DNA of 64,000 bases, taken from Elgaria multicarinata webbii. Taxonomy: Eukaryota; Chordata; Lepidosauria; Squamata; Anguidae. The translations under genes and the position numbers were made by a program. The notes beneath the pieces were generated by a model. The model ran no database searches, was not told the DNA's origin, and saw only the letters and a program-made list of their open reading frames with translations. Of this stretch, positions 1 to 10,214 are shown piece by piece. The number at the start of each line of letters is the position of its first letter. Position 1 is the first letter of the stretch. The DNA is taken from contig NC_086180.1 in the NCBI RefSeq assembly GCF_023053635.1, positions 89,133,447 to 89,197,446 of the forward strand. Reading direction: 5' to 3'.

Positions 1-1622
1 CCTCTTTAAAAGAGGCGGTAATTAGACCACTCCTGAAGAAGCCTAATCTGGACCCGGAAGATGTTAACAACTACAGGCCGGTGGCTAATATCCCTTTCCT
101 GGGCAAGGTGCTTGAGCGGGTGGTTGCAGGACAACTCCAGGCACTCTTGAATGAAACGGATTATCTAGATCCATTTCAATCGGGCTTCAGGCCTGGTTTT
201 GGAACAGAAACTGCCTTGGTCGCCCTGTGGGATGACCTCTGTCGGGAGAGAGACAGGGGGAGTGCGACCCTGTTGGTTCTCCTGGACCTCTCAGCGGCCT
301 TCGATACCATCGACCATGGTATCCTTCTGGATAGGTTGTCTGAGCTGGGAGTTGGAGGTACTGTGTTGCAGTGGTTCCACTCCTACTTGGATGGCCGATT
401 CCAGAAGGTGGTGCTGGGGGATTATTGCTCTGTGCCGTGGCACCTAAGCCATGGGGTTCCACAGGGCTCTATCTTATCCCCTATGCTGTTTAACATATAC
501 ATGAAGCCGCTGGGGGAGGTTATCCGGAGATGTGGACTGAGGTGTCTTCAATATGCGGATGATACCCAGCTCTACCTTTCCTTTTCATCAAACCCAGGTG
601 AGGCAGTGGCTGTTCTGAACCAGTGCCTGGGCACGGTAATGGACTGGATGAGGGCTAATAAACTGAAACTCAATCCAGACAAGACGGAGGTACTGTTAGC
701 GGGTGGTTCTTCTGTCCGGCGAGGTGATGTTTGCCCTGTCCTGGACGGGGTTGCACTCCCCCTAAAGGATCGGGTCCGTAGTTTGGGGGTGCTCTTCGAT
801 CCAGAACTGTCACTTGAGGCACAGGTGAACTCAGTGGCAAAGAGCACCTTTTATCAGCTCAGGCTGATATACCAGCTGCGCCCTTATCTGGACAGAGATA
901 GCTTAGCTACAGTTATCCATGCTCTGATAACCTCTCGTTTGGATTACTGCAATGCGTTATACGTGGGGCTGCCTTTGAAAACGGTCCGGAAACTTCAACT
1001 GGTGCAAAACAGGGCAGCAAGGTTATTAACAGGGACTGGCCGGCGAGATCACATTACGCCAGTCCTTTTACAACTTCATTGGCTGCCAGTCCAGGTCCGG
1101 GCCCAATTCAAAGTGCTGGTATTGACATTTAAAGCCCTAAACGGTTTGGGGCCAGGTTATCTGAAGGAACGCCTCCTCCCATATGTACCTACCCGGACCT
1201 TAAGATCATCTACAGGGGCCCTTCTCCGTGAGCCCCTGCCAAAGGAAGTGAGGCAGGTGGCTACTAGGAGGAGGGCTTTCTCCGCTGTGGCACCCCGGTT
1301 GTGGAGCGAGCTCCCCAGAGAGGTCCGCTTGGCGCCTACACTGTACTGCTTTCGTCGCCAGCTGAAGACCTTTTTATTCACTCAGTATTTTAACACTTAA
1401 TTTTAACTTAAATTTAAATTTTACTGTTTTAACTCTGTATTTTAATCCTATATCAACTTTGCTGTGTGGTTTTATCCTGGTTGCGCTTTTTATACTGTAT
1501 TTCGTAATTGTGTTTTAAACTGTTGGGTGTTTTACTGTGGTTTTAATTTTTGTGAACCGCCCAGAGAGCTTCGGCTATTGGGCGGTATAAAAATGTAATA
1601 AATAAATAAATAAATAAATAAA
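1..1622 (+). mobile_element. L2-clade LINE, 3' part, young-looking
   Basis: Non-LTR retrotransposon of the L2 clade. The window opens inside its ORF2, so the endonuclease part lies outside. The reverse-transcriptase frame runs without a break to a stop at 1398-1400. A 3'UTR of about 190 bp follows, with a short hairpin (CCGCCCAGAGAGC / GGGCGGTATAAAAATG) and an (AAAT)n tail ending near 1622. This end is the reference for many truncated L2 tails elsewhere in the window. The open frame and neat tail suggest a fairly recent insertion. Confidence 0.9.
3..1400 (+). CDS. L2 LINE ORF2 protein, reverse transcriptase and C-terminal part (5' end outside window)
   Basis: Reverse transcriptase that would copy the element's own RNA at a nicked chromosomal target. 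The frame is open from base 3, so any start lies upstream of the window; the GTG at 81 is internal. Recognisable RT blocks in order: NNYRPVANIPFLGKVLE (about 69-117), DPFQSGFRPGFGTETAL (about 168-220), LLDLSAAFDTIDH with the first catalytic Asp (about 280-318), GVPQGSILSPMLFNIY (about 453-500) and the catalytic YADD box (552-563) in QYADDTQLYLSF. The C-terminal LVQNRAARLLTG and ITPVLLQLHWLPV segments (about 990-1090) are typical of L2. All catalytic residues I can check are present. It is a transposon gene, not a host gene. Confidence 0.88.
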   Translation, partial: SLKEAVIRPLLKKPNLDPEDVNNYRPVANIPFLGKVLERVVAGQLQALLNETDYLDPFQSGFRPGFGTETALVALWDDLCRERDRGSATLLVLLDLSAAFDTIDHGILLDRLSELGVGGTVLQWFHSYLDGRFQKVVLGDYCSVPWHLSHGVPQGSILSPMLFNIYMKPLGEVIRRCGLRCLQYADDTQLYLSFSSNPGEAVAVLNQCLGTVMDWMRANKLKLNPDKTEVLLAGGSSVRRGDVCPVLDGVALPLKDRVRSLGVLFDPELSLEAQVNSVAKSTFYQLRLIYQLRPYLDRDSLATVIHALITSRLDYCNALYVGLPLKTVRKLQLVQNRAARLLTGTGRRDHITPVLLQLHWLPVQVRAQFKVLVLTFKALNGLGPGYLKERLLPYVPTRTLRSSTGALLREPLPKEVRQVATRRRAFSAVAPRLWSELPREVRLAPTLYCFRRQLKTFLFTQYFNT

Positions 1623-1920
1623 AATAAATTGTTACTTTATCAGGTATAAACATAGATAGCATAGAAGCAACAAAATACCATTTAATACAGGGGAGTACAA
1701 AACTTCCTGAATTTGTAGATTGATATAAGCCTCAAACATGCATTTTTAATCTGTTTAATCAGTGTTTTATTTTTAAATCAAAAACTGCTTTGCAGAAGGG
1801 TCACTGTGATGTTAAAAGGACCAACCACACAGCACTTTGCATAGCCAGCATCTACTGTAAATTCTCAAAACTAGTTTCTCCTGAATTTGATCCTACAGGG
1901 AAGACTGCATGCATGACTTA
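1623..1920. other. Unassigned intergenic sequence
   Basis: AT-rich sequence between the L2 tail and the next element. I see no coding potential or recognisable repeat. Confidence 0.6.
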
Positions 1921-2688
1921 GGCTGTTGCTAGACCTGGCGTTAGTGCGGTGTGAGGCCCAGTTTCCCTCCTGTGCATCCAGATGACGCACAGGGGAATCC
2001 GGGGTCAGGCCGCGCTAAAACCTGCCTTAACCCGGCATAAGTGGATTCACTTATGGCCCGGTTTTTCAGGCCGGGGCTGCGGAACGTCTAGCAGGGTCCG
2101 TGGCTTTTTGCGGCTGCTCACTTACTCGCGAGTAGCCGGGAGAAGCCACAGACTGGGCACAGCGCTCATACGAGTGCTGTGCCCATCGGGCCAGGGGGGA
2201 ATCACCGGGGGGGGGAGATAGGGGCCGCGGGGGAAGGCCGGACCTGGCAGGAGAGGGGGGGGGAGAAGGACGGGCATTGGACCTGGCAAGCGACGGACAG
2301 GGGCGGGGGAAGAGTGGGCATCGGGGATGGCAAGTGGCGGACGGGGGCGGGTGGGGGAAGAGCGGGCATCGGGGATGGCAAGGGGGGAGAAGATCGGGGA
2401 TGGGGACAGGCCTGGCGGACGGGGGGAGGACGAGCGAGCAGGCAGGGGGGGAATCAGGGGCAGGGGGAGCAGGGGGGGGCCTTTATTTTTGTAAAAAAAA
2501 CCACTTACCTTCTCCGGCGGTGCTCCAGCGCACATGGCTCCTTTAAGGCAAAAAAAATGGCCGACGCGGTGGAGCTTCCACTTGCCCCGTCGCGTGTTAC
2601 GTGTAGAAGACGGCGACGGTGCGCGCTAGCTGTAGTGTGCCGTCGCCCCTCCTTCCTGCCGGATTATCTGGCAGGCCTAGCAAGGCCC
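1921..2688 (-). mobile_element. Non-autonomous DNA transposon, long form (B1, 768 bp)
   Basis: The ends are inverted: GGCTGTTGCTAGACC on the left, and the complement of the right end reads GGGCCTTGCTAGGCC. It is flanked by a perfect 3-bp duplication, TTA (1918-1920 and 2689-2691). It is the reverse-orientation partner of 10215-10981, and the lengths agree to one base (768 and 767). The interior is GC-rich with imperfect tandem GGGGATGGCAAG-type units (about 2270-2420). Read on the minus strand it has an ATG (2535-2533) followed by a GTAAGT donor consensus (complement of 2503-2508). No transposase is encoded. The 3-bp duplication and GG(G/C)C ends suggest PIF/Harbinger-type mobilisation, which is inference. 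Confidence 0.85.
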
Positions 2689-2907
2689 TTAATCAGGATG
2701 AGTGTGCTTATGAAGTGGCTTCTAATTATGTCTATCTGGAAACAAACCTCTGGCAGCGTTTGCAATTTACTTCCACGCACCAATGTTTAGGATCATAAAT
2801 AAGGCTAATGCAACAAGAGAGTGTAAAAAGAGGGTTCCCCTGCATTCATGTTACTTGCCATTGTTACTGGAGACTTCCTGGTGATATGATATGGCAAGTC
2901 CTTGACA

Positions 2908-3445
2908 TCATAGAATCATAGAATAGCAGAGTTGGAAGGGGCCTACAAGGCCATTGAGTCCAACCCCCTGCTCAATGCAGGAATCCACCCTAAAGCATCC
3001 CCGACAGATGCTTGTCCAGCTGCGTTTGAAGGCCTCTAGTGTGGGAGATCCCACAACCTCCCTAGGTAACTGGTTCCATTGTCGTACTGCTCTAATAGGA
3101 AGTTTTTCCTGATGTCCAGCTGGAATCTGGCTTCCTTTAACTTGAGCCTGTTAGTCCGTGTCCTGGCCCTCCTCTGTTTGACAACCTTTTAAGTATTTGA
3201 AGAGTGCTATCATGTCTCCCCTCAATCTTTTCTTCTCCAGGCTAAACATGCCCAATTCTTTCAGTCTCTCTTCATAGGGCTTTGTTTCCAGACCCCTGAT
3301 CATCCTGGTTGCCCTCCTCTGGACATGCTCCAGCTTGTCTGCATCCTTCTTGAATTGTGGAGCCCAGAACTGGACGTAATACTCTAGATGAGGCTTAAAC
3401 AGGGCCGAATAGTATGTACCTGGCAGCCCGTACTGAGCTGAATGA
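2908..3445 (-). mobile_element. CR1 LINE, 3' end
   Basis: The complement ends in the CR1 3' terminus (tandem ATTCTATGAT units at 2908-2925). It encodes the CR1 ORF2 C-terminus ([50 protein letters not shown]). The coding part ends at YYSALFKPH near 3430. The residues that belong just upstream in CR1 are found again at about 4180, so this and 4140-4690 are probably one element split by about 700 bp of other DNA. Confidence 0.88.
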
Positions 3446-4139
3446 ACAAATAGACACTTAAAATAGGTTCCCACTAACTCCATTGTCTTACAGATTCAAT
3501 CAGCAATTTTTGCTGTAGCCATTTATAACTCAGTTGTTAAAATAGTCCTTATAAGGTGACACCTTGAGTCACATTTCCATAATTTGGGAACCGATTAAAA
3601 ATATGAATGAATTATTATCTTATGCATGTGACTCATGCATAAAGATTTAATTATCTTATTTTTATGCTATAAAGTTTTCAAGCATGTGCACTTGCTACAG
3701 AAGATTTTGAAGATACACCACTACGTGTGCCTTGCCAGTTGTTCTACTGAACAAATCACAATGAATGGCGACAGAGCCCTAAAGAGATTGGCCATAATCC
3801 AATACGGAGTTTAAAACACTTAAAGCCAATGATTTCAGTAGACATAGTACGATTGATTCAGTGTGGCCACTGGAGAAGGAAGACAAATGGAAAGGTCATT
3901 TCTGCAGAAACTGAGTTTTTTATGTTTTAGAATAGCAAATCCCAAGATAATATTCACACATATACTACATTAACATCATTATGAATTGCAGTATGACTTA
4001 TTATCACAAGGTTTATACACTTTAAACACATTCTATGTGATAATAACAATTTTAATTGGGAAAAATTGTCAGATGACTGCGTCTGCACTTAGATGTTGAA
4101 GTGGAGTGGAGTGTAATGGAGTGGAGTGGAGTGCTTCAA
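3446..4139. other. Unassigned insert between two CR1 parts
   Basis: About 700 bp of AT-rich sequence lying between consecutive pieces of CR1 coding sequence. A short GGAGT/GGAGTGTAAT-type tandem lies at about 4100-4132. No gene or known family recognised. Confidence 0.5.
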
Positions 4140-4690
4140 ATGTTGGTCTCTGTGAGCTCTGGGCCTAATAGAGGGGAACCAGTACCTTGCACAATTTGGA
4201 AGTTATACTTCCATTAATGCAGACCAAAATAGCATTTGCTTTTTTTGCAGCCACATTCCCCTGCTGGCTCATATTCAGCTTGTGAACAATTCCAAGGCCA
4301 TAGCTAGACCTAAGGTTTATCCCAGGATCATCCTGGATTCATCCCTGCCTGAGCACTGGATGCCCTGTGTGGCACTTAGATGAACAGGTTTGACCCCAGG
4401 ACAATCCTGGGATAAACCTTACGTCTAGCTACAGCCCAAGATCCCTCTCGTTTGTAGTATTGCTAAATATCCCCCATCTTGTAACTGTGCATTTGGTTTC
4501 TATTTCCTAGATGTAGAACTTGGCACTTATCCCTATTCAATTTCATTCTGTTGTTTTCAGCCCAGCACTCCAGCCTATCAAGATCACTTTGAAGTTTGTG
4601 TCTGTCTTCCAGGGTATTAGCTATCCCACCCAACTTTGTGTCATCTGAACCAGAACTGAACCAAAGAATGCAATGGTTTGACATTAAATT
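4140..4690 (-). mobile_element. CR1 LINE, ORF2 fragment (interrupted by a MITE)
   Basis: Minus-strand translation gives CR1 RT downstream motifs: DDTKLGGIANTLEDRHKLQ, LDRLECWAENNRMKLNRDK and LHLGNRNQMHSYKMGD (4684-4463). After the MITE at 4296-4436 it continues with LNMSQQGNVAAKKANAIL and ends in a VLVPLY motif near 4180. It carries stops and is decayed. Confidence 0.85.
4296..4436 (+). mobile_element. Short palindromic MITE, family A copy 1 (141 bp)
   Basis: Inverted ends GGCCATAGCTAGACC / complement GGCTGTAGCTAGACG with a perfect CAA duplication (4293-4295 and 4437-4439). It is inserted inside CR1 coding sequence, so it is younger than that CR1. Nearly the whole element can fold back through TTTATCCCAGGATC and its complement. 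Confidence 0.9.
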
Positions 4691-4812
4691 AAAAATTTAA
4701 TGATGCATTCATTTCATTTCCACTACATTTCAGAATTTTTGTCTATCTTTCTCCTAAGCATTTTTTTTATGTAAGGGCAGAGAGGTATTATACATACTCA
4801 AGAGTGAACCAA

Positions 4813-4952
4813 GGCCACAGCTAGACCTCAGGTTTATCCTGGGATCATCCAGGGTTCGCCCCTGCCTGAGCACTGGATCCCCTGTGTGGAACCTAGGTGA
4901 ACAGGTTTGACCCCTGGACGATCCAGGGATAAACCTTAGGTCTAGCTATGCC
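4813..4952 (+). mobile_element. Short palindromic MITE, family A copy 2 (140 bp)
   Basis: Same body and ends as copy 1 (GGCCACAGCTAGACC...GGTCTAGCTATG-CC). The left flank is CAA and the right flank CCC, so the target duplication is not preserved at the right end. Confidence 0.88.
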
Positions 4953-6080
4953 CCCAGATACCTGTGAAAAGTTGAAGGGTATGAGTTTCTTTACTATTCA
5001 CAGGGTCAGGTAGTGCACCTTCAGAAGGCAGTGAGGATTGCCTGGGGTGCCTTTTGGATACATATTGACATTTTTTCAGGTGTGTATGGCCTGTCATTGC
5101 TCAAATTACAAGTTGGGAATGGGAACAGATACTCTACCTTTTGTGATGCCTCCTTAGTTAAGGCATTTCAAAGGCTACAGGGGATGGCCATAGTTTGGCT
5201 AAAATTGGGGCAAGTCAGGGCATGGGGCTTGTGGATTTAATTAAGAGTGAGTCACCCTATCCTTTTCTACATAGTTTAAGCACTGAAGGCTGTCGTGTTT
5301 CCTCCCTTGGTATTTGATTCAGGCGTTTTTCCACTTTCTTTGCCCATTGTCAAGGCTTTATGTCCCTGCTCTTAAGTTCTTATGCTCTCCACTATTCATT
5401 CAATACACAGCCAACCCTAGCATGAAAAGCCCTGTCCTTCTCAGATCCAATTGGGATCTTTGGGATCCTCAGTATTGTTGCCTTGAGCTGGGTCCCATGG
5501 CTGTGGCTGAACTCTAAGCCCCTGCATTAACGTCCCAGGTAGGTTCTGGAGTTCCCTCTATCTCATACATTGTCATTAAATAAATTCAGTTTTCTTGAAT
5601 GCACTTGTTACAGCACCTAGGCTCAATGGGAAGATAATATCAGTTCAGCTTCTCTTGGTGTTGAATGACCTTTGTAAATTTTCATTATTTGTAATCTGTT
5701 TTGTGGGTTGTGTCATTGATCATAACTTGTGGAAACAACTATTGTGACAATATTTGGCAACTTAGAAATGACTGGTGCACAGGTAGGGCAATAAGGGTTA
5801 TTGCTCACAAATACTGAACATTCAGCCTAAGTGCTTCTTGCATGGGCTGCCAGGACTGAAGGAGCAGCTGTACGTAGTACATCCTACTGCATCTGTTCAG
5901 CAGAATTGTTCCTGGACTTCTGGTAATTTGAAATGTGCAGATTGTCAAAGTAAAATTGGCTGCATTAAAGTAATGATCTAACCTGAAGAGAAAGAAGGTG
6001 TGTTGTCCCACATAATTTTATTACAGAATCATTTGTACCAGCTATTCCATCTGAAATCAGCCCCCCAGAACAGTTTACAA
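4953..6080. other. Unassigned intergenic sequence
   Basis: No supported gene, RNA or repeat. The short open frames here (5013-5240, 5314-5517) match nothing I recognise and have no coding features. Confidence 0.5.
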
Positions 6081-6984
6081 CAGTGGTTCCCAATTAGCTA
6101 AGTACTGCGGACCCCTTGTTTTTCAAATGCCAAGCCATGGACCTCCTACTTTTGAAAATTTTGTTATGTCTATGGTAGTTACCTGTGCAAAGCAATTTTT
6201 TGGAGAAAATAAGGGGTGGCCCCTAATAAGCAAAGGATTTTAGGTATACTAAAAAACAGACCATAAAATTTGTGATATTTGTGATATTACCATGCAAAAA
6301 TGACAATGATTTAGTTAGGGATATGAAGCCGAATTTAATTTTATTAACGTCTAGTTTACAAATGAACAAATTGTGACCTGTAGAGCAGCTACTAAACCTA
6401 AATGTGATGGGAGAAATCATGCCTCTTTTTGTCCCGCACAATCCCTTCCACATCCAGTTCAGTATTTCCTACTTTTAATCTCAAATCTGGATCAGCATCG
6501 ATCCGATTTCTATGCTTGTTCTTCATATAACAAAATGTTGAAAATGTTTGTTCACGAAGATTTGTGGAACAAAAGGAACTAGATGTTTCAAAGCTTTTTC
6601 ACCTAACTTCTTATAATCAGGAAAAACCATCACCCAGAATTGGTCCAGTCTATATTCTCTCTGAAAAATGATTTCAATGAACCATCACGAGTCACGTCAA
6701 CAAATGCATCTTGCTCTTCCGCAGATGGAGTTTTTAGTTGTACATCACCACATTCAAAAGGATTCCTTCTCCATGAGTTTTCAGGATTAGGTGCAGGGAA
6801 GTAATCTCTGAAGCTAGTTGCTAAATCACGCAGGTCACCATCAAAGCAAACAGAGCGCGGGAGACGTATTTTCTTTTATTAAAATGCAGACCTTGCAGAA
6901 CTAATAGGTGAATGGTGCCATGGACCCTCTGGGTGGATTATGCGGATCCCCTGGGGTTTGCAGACCACCAATTGGGAACCACTG
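6081..6984 (-). mobile_element. hAT DNA transposon, internally deleted (904 bp)
   Basis: Terminal inverted repeats CAGTGGTTCCCAATT / AATTGGGAACCACTG are near perfect. The flanking 8-mers GTTTACAA and GTCTAGCA are only partly alike, fitting an old insertion. The interior holds a decayed transposase C-terminus on the minus strand. The CAGTGGTT ends and 8-bp target size are typical of hAT-Charlie elements. Confidence 0.85.
6400..6870 (-). pseudogene. hAT transposase C-terminal remnant (ZBED5/FAM200-like)
   Basis: Minus-strand translation reads FDGDLRDLATSFRDYFP, NSWRRNPFECGDVQLKTPSA and LKSFFRE, then after a frame change NLREQTFSTFCYMKNKHRNR and IDADPDLRLKV. The order and motifs match the C-terminal catalytic/dimerisation region of hAT-Charlie transposases, also found in the domesticated host genes ZBED5, FAM200 and GTF2IRD2. 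At least one frameshift lies between the PF and REQ segments (near 6560). The N-terminal zinc finger and the first two catalytic acids are missing. It cannot be functional. Confidence 0.75.
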
Positions 6985-7299
6985 GTCTAGCAAGACAAGG
7001 AGCAGGTTCCAAGACGAGGCTGCTGATAGCAGAGTTCTCCAGCCAGGTAGCTAAAGTGCAAAACAAGGTGCTGGCTAGCAGGTGTTGCACTAGTAACATC
7101 CAGGCAGCAACTGCAAAACTCTCATATGTTTACGTTCTTGGTATTCTCAAGGAACCAGTCCTAGATGCATTTAGGCCTAGGACCATTCCTTAGAAGCAGA
7201 TTTAGGAATGGGAAGCTTCCCTGCTGAGGGCAAGGCACTCTACCTTCTTGCATTTGAGCTTGTCTTTGTTCCCAGGAGTTTACAGGGTGATCCCTAAGG

Positions 7300-9170
7300 A
7301 TCCTGTATTTATTTAGAATATTTTTGGACTACCCCTCCACTCAATGAGCGCTCAAGGCGATGTACAATAAAAACATAAAGTTAAAATATATAAACATACA
7401 AACACCTCAAATACGTTTTAAAACCAGGAATTAGTGATGAAAACAGAGAGTGCCATTAACTATTAAAGCTCAGTGGAACAATATTATATTCACCAGTCAT
7501 CTTAAGGACACTAAGGAGGTGCCTAGCTGAACCTCCCTGGGGCAGGCATTCTACAATTGGGGTGTTGTTACACAAAAGCTCTGTTATGAGTGCTCACCAA
7601 ACTCACTTATACAGGAGGTGGGACATATAACAAGGCCTCAGATGATGAGTGCAATTTTGGGGCAGGCTCATACTGGAGGAGGTTGGCTTTCAGATACATT
7701 GGTCTCAAGCTAGGACCTAGAACTGAACTTGGGAACAAACTGGAATCAGTGCAGCTCTTCCAAAACTGGTGTTATGTGGTCTATAAAATTAACATCAGAC
7801 AAAAGTCTGACTGCAGTGTTTAGCACAAAGTGAAGATTCTGGACATTCCTCAAGGGTAGTCCCATATAGAGAGAGTTACAGTCATCTAAATGTGAAGTGA
7901 CTAAGGTATGGAACACTGGCCAGATCTACATCTGGAAGGGACGTCACTGGAAGGGATAAATACACTGACTGATGCTGGGCAAAGGCACTCCTGGCCACTG
8001 CCATCACCTGGCCACCCAGGAGCAGCAGGAGGACCAAGAAGACCCCAAGCTGTGTGCATGTGCAACCGTAAGTAAGGAATCTGGGTGAGGCACCGGAACT
8101 TCAACAAACACGGAAAGTCCTTCATTTTACAAAACTTATGAATTTATTATTAACAATCTAACGATTAACACTCTGAGTCCCTGAGTTGTCTCAACTCCTA
8201 AATAGATATCCAACCATTCCTGCAGGGCCCTGCGCGTTGCCTGGGTAAACTCCTTTATGCCACTCCTGAAATGCTGTTCACTGTGACAGGCTACCCAATT
8301 CCCTGCTCCTTACAGACATTCTGTCCAACGTCACCTTCTGTTTCTTATCTTCCCAAAGTCCCTCCAACACTTCCCTCTTTTCCTTTTTCCTCCTCCTCTT
8401 TTTCTTCTCTCTTTCTCCTGCTCCTCCCCTAACCACTCCCAACTGTGATTCCCTTCTTTCCCCTCCTTCCATTACCATGACAACCCATGCCACACATGAT
8501 CCTTCAGAGGGAGTTCTACCACATCCAGAACTGGTTGTACTCCCAGTCCTGGGTTGGCTTGTCTACTGATTTTGGGCCTCCCTTTTGTCTGGATTGAGCC
8601 TCAGTTTGTTTGCCCACATCCAGTCCCTCCAGACTTCAAGACTTCCACAGGCTCCTTGGAATTAGTTGGAAAGGAAAGGCAGATCTGGCTATCAGCAGCA
8701 TACTGATGAGACCCAACCCCAAAACATAAGCTCTTTATACATTTTCTTCATGTATATGTTAAGCAGTATGGGACCAGAATAGAGACCTAAGGAACCTTAT
8801 CAGCTAACAACCAAAGTAATGAGCAACAGTCTCCCAACACCATCTTCTGAGAATGCTAAGCCAAATAGGGCTGTAGCCACAACAACACAGTGTCTCCAAG
8901 TCCCACATCAACCAAGTGTCCCAGAAGAATATCATGATCAATGGTATAAGAATGCAAGTGGGAGATCCAGCAGAACCAACAGGAATGCACATACCCTGTC
9001 TAGCTGTTATGGGGAGGAAATCAATCCATGGAGCAATGGCTACACAACTAGAATGAGTACAGAGCTTAGTAGGAACCAAGGTGGGACAAACTCTATGACA
9101 GTGTCCTCTAAGGCTTCTGAACAGAGGATGGAGCAAATCCACATAAGAGAAGGTTGAGGTCAGAAGCACA
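7300..9170 (-). mobile_element. L2 LINE copy, decayed, interrupted
   Basis: Reading the minus strand, the order follows L2 ORF2: the RT region with an FDTIDH-equivalent near 8930, the YADD region near 8700, then the HWLPV-type region near 7750 and the ACPREVQL-type C-terminal region near 7540. The tail lies at 7300-7400. Many stops and small indels. Positions 8061-8494 are a separate insert. Confidence 0.75.
8061..8494. mobile_element. Possible solo LTR inside the L2 copy
   Basis: A 434-bp block interrupts recognisable L2 sequence. It begins TG, ends CA, and is flanked by CATG on both sides (8057-8060 and 8495-8498). This pattern fits a solo LTR fossil, but I recognise no family. The pyrimidine-rich part (8320-8470) is not diagnostic. 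Confidence 0.35.
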
Positions 9171-9362
9171 CTCTGTTCAGAAGTACCTCTGTTCAGAAAC
9201 AGAGGTAGTCCCAAAAGTAAGGTCTTAGGTGAAGCCAGGTCAAAACACAGTGAAGCAGTCCAGAAGCACATGTAGTCCTAAAAACAAAGTCTCAAAAAAA
9301 GGGTTCAGGAGTCAGCAGCACAAGAGGTCATACAACAAGTAGATAACAGTTAGTCAAACCAA

Positions 9363-9503
9363 GGCCACAGCTAGACCTAAGGTTTATCCTGGGCTCATCC
9401 AGGGTTCGCCCCTGCCTGAGCACTGGATCCCCTGTGTGTCACCTAGATGAACAGGTTTGACCCCTGGACGATCCAGGGATAAACCTTAGGTCTAGCTGTG
9501 GCC
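9363..9503 (+). mobile_element. Short palindromic MITE, family A copy 3 (141 bp)
   Basis: Intact ends GGCCACAGCTAGACC / GGTCTAGCTGTGGCC and a perfect CAA duplication (9360-9362 and 9504-9506). The core ATCCCCTGTGTGTCACCT is shared with the long form at 10904-10922. Confidence 0.92.
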
Positions 9504-9755
9504 CAACTAGCTTTGAAAGAGCCTGGAAACTGAAAGTCATGAGTTGTTTCAGTAGCTGGTGCCCATGGGTGTCATAAAATCCACAGACATCTTCAATGGT
9601 GCCCACACAGCTCTTCACTCACTGCCCCTTCCAAGACAAATTTTAAATATAAAAAAACTGGAAAATCTTAGGGTGTCAGGTTCTCCTTCCTGTTCCAGAA
9701 CTGGCCCCTGTTCAGCTGAAGAGTAAGCAAGGTAAGGGGAGAGGGGGGAGAGAAA

Positions 9756-9980
9756 GGCCAGATCTATATCAAGCAAGATATTCCACTATGAAAGTGGTAT
9801 GAAAGCGGTATATAAAAGGCAGGAGCCACACTACTGCTTTATGGCAGTATTGAAGTGCATTGACAGGCCCATGATACATGCCGTATACCGCTTTCATACC
9901 ACTATATCCTGCTTGGTGTGGCGCCTGCCCTTTATATACCGCTTTCATAGTGAAATATCCTGCTTGGTGTAGATTAGGCC
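9756..9980. mobile_element. MITE family C copy 1 (225 bp)
   Basis: Begins GGCCAGATCTATATCAAGC and ends with the complement of GGCCTAATCTACACCAAGC. It has a perfect AAA duplication (9753-9755 and 9981-9983). The interior repeats the phrase GAAAGCGGTATATAAA in both orientations, so the single strand can form a long cruciform. Confidence 0.88.
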
Positions 9981-10214
9981 AAAGGGTGAGCTAGAGGCTA
10001 GGAGTGGGGACAAACAGAAAGGTCAAGAGGTGGCAGGGGAGAAAGAGTGAGACTGGGAGTGGAAATGAATAGCAAGACAAAGGGGTGAGCTGGAGAGTAA
10101 GAGCAAAACTATGGGCTAGGTAGGGGGAGAAAGAAGGGGAAGGGAGAGAAATAGCGAGGAAAGGGGTTGGGGAAGGGAAATCGCGAGGCTAAAGGCTGGA
10201 AGTGGAGAGACAGA

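Noticed and set aside
8804-9271. Minus-strand frame of 155 residues
   Set aside because: It crosses the decayed RT region of an L2 copy in a wrong frame for most of its length.
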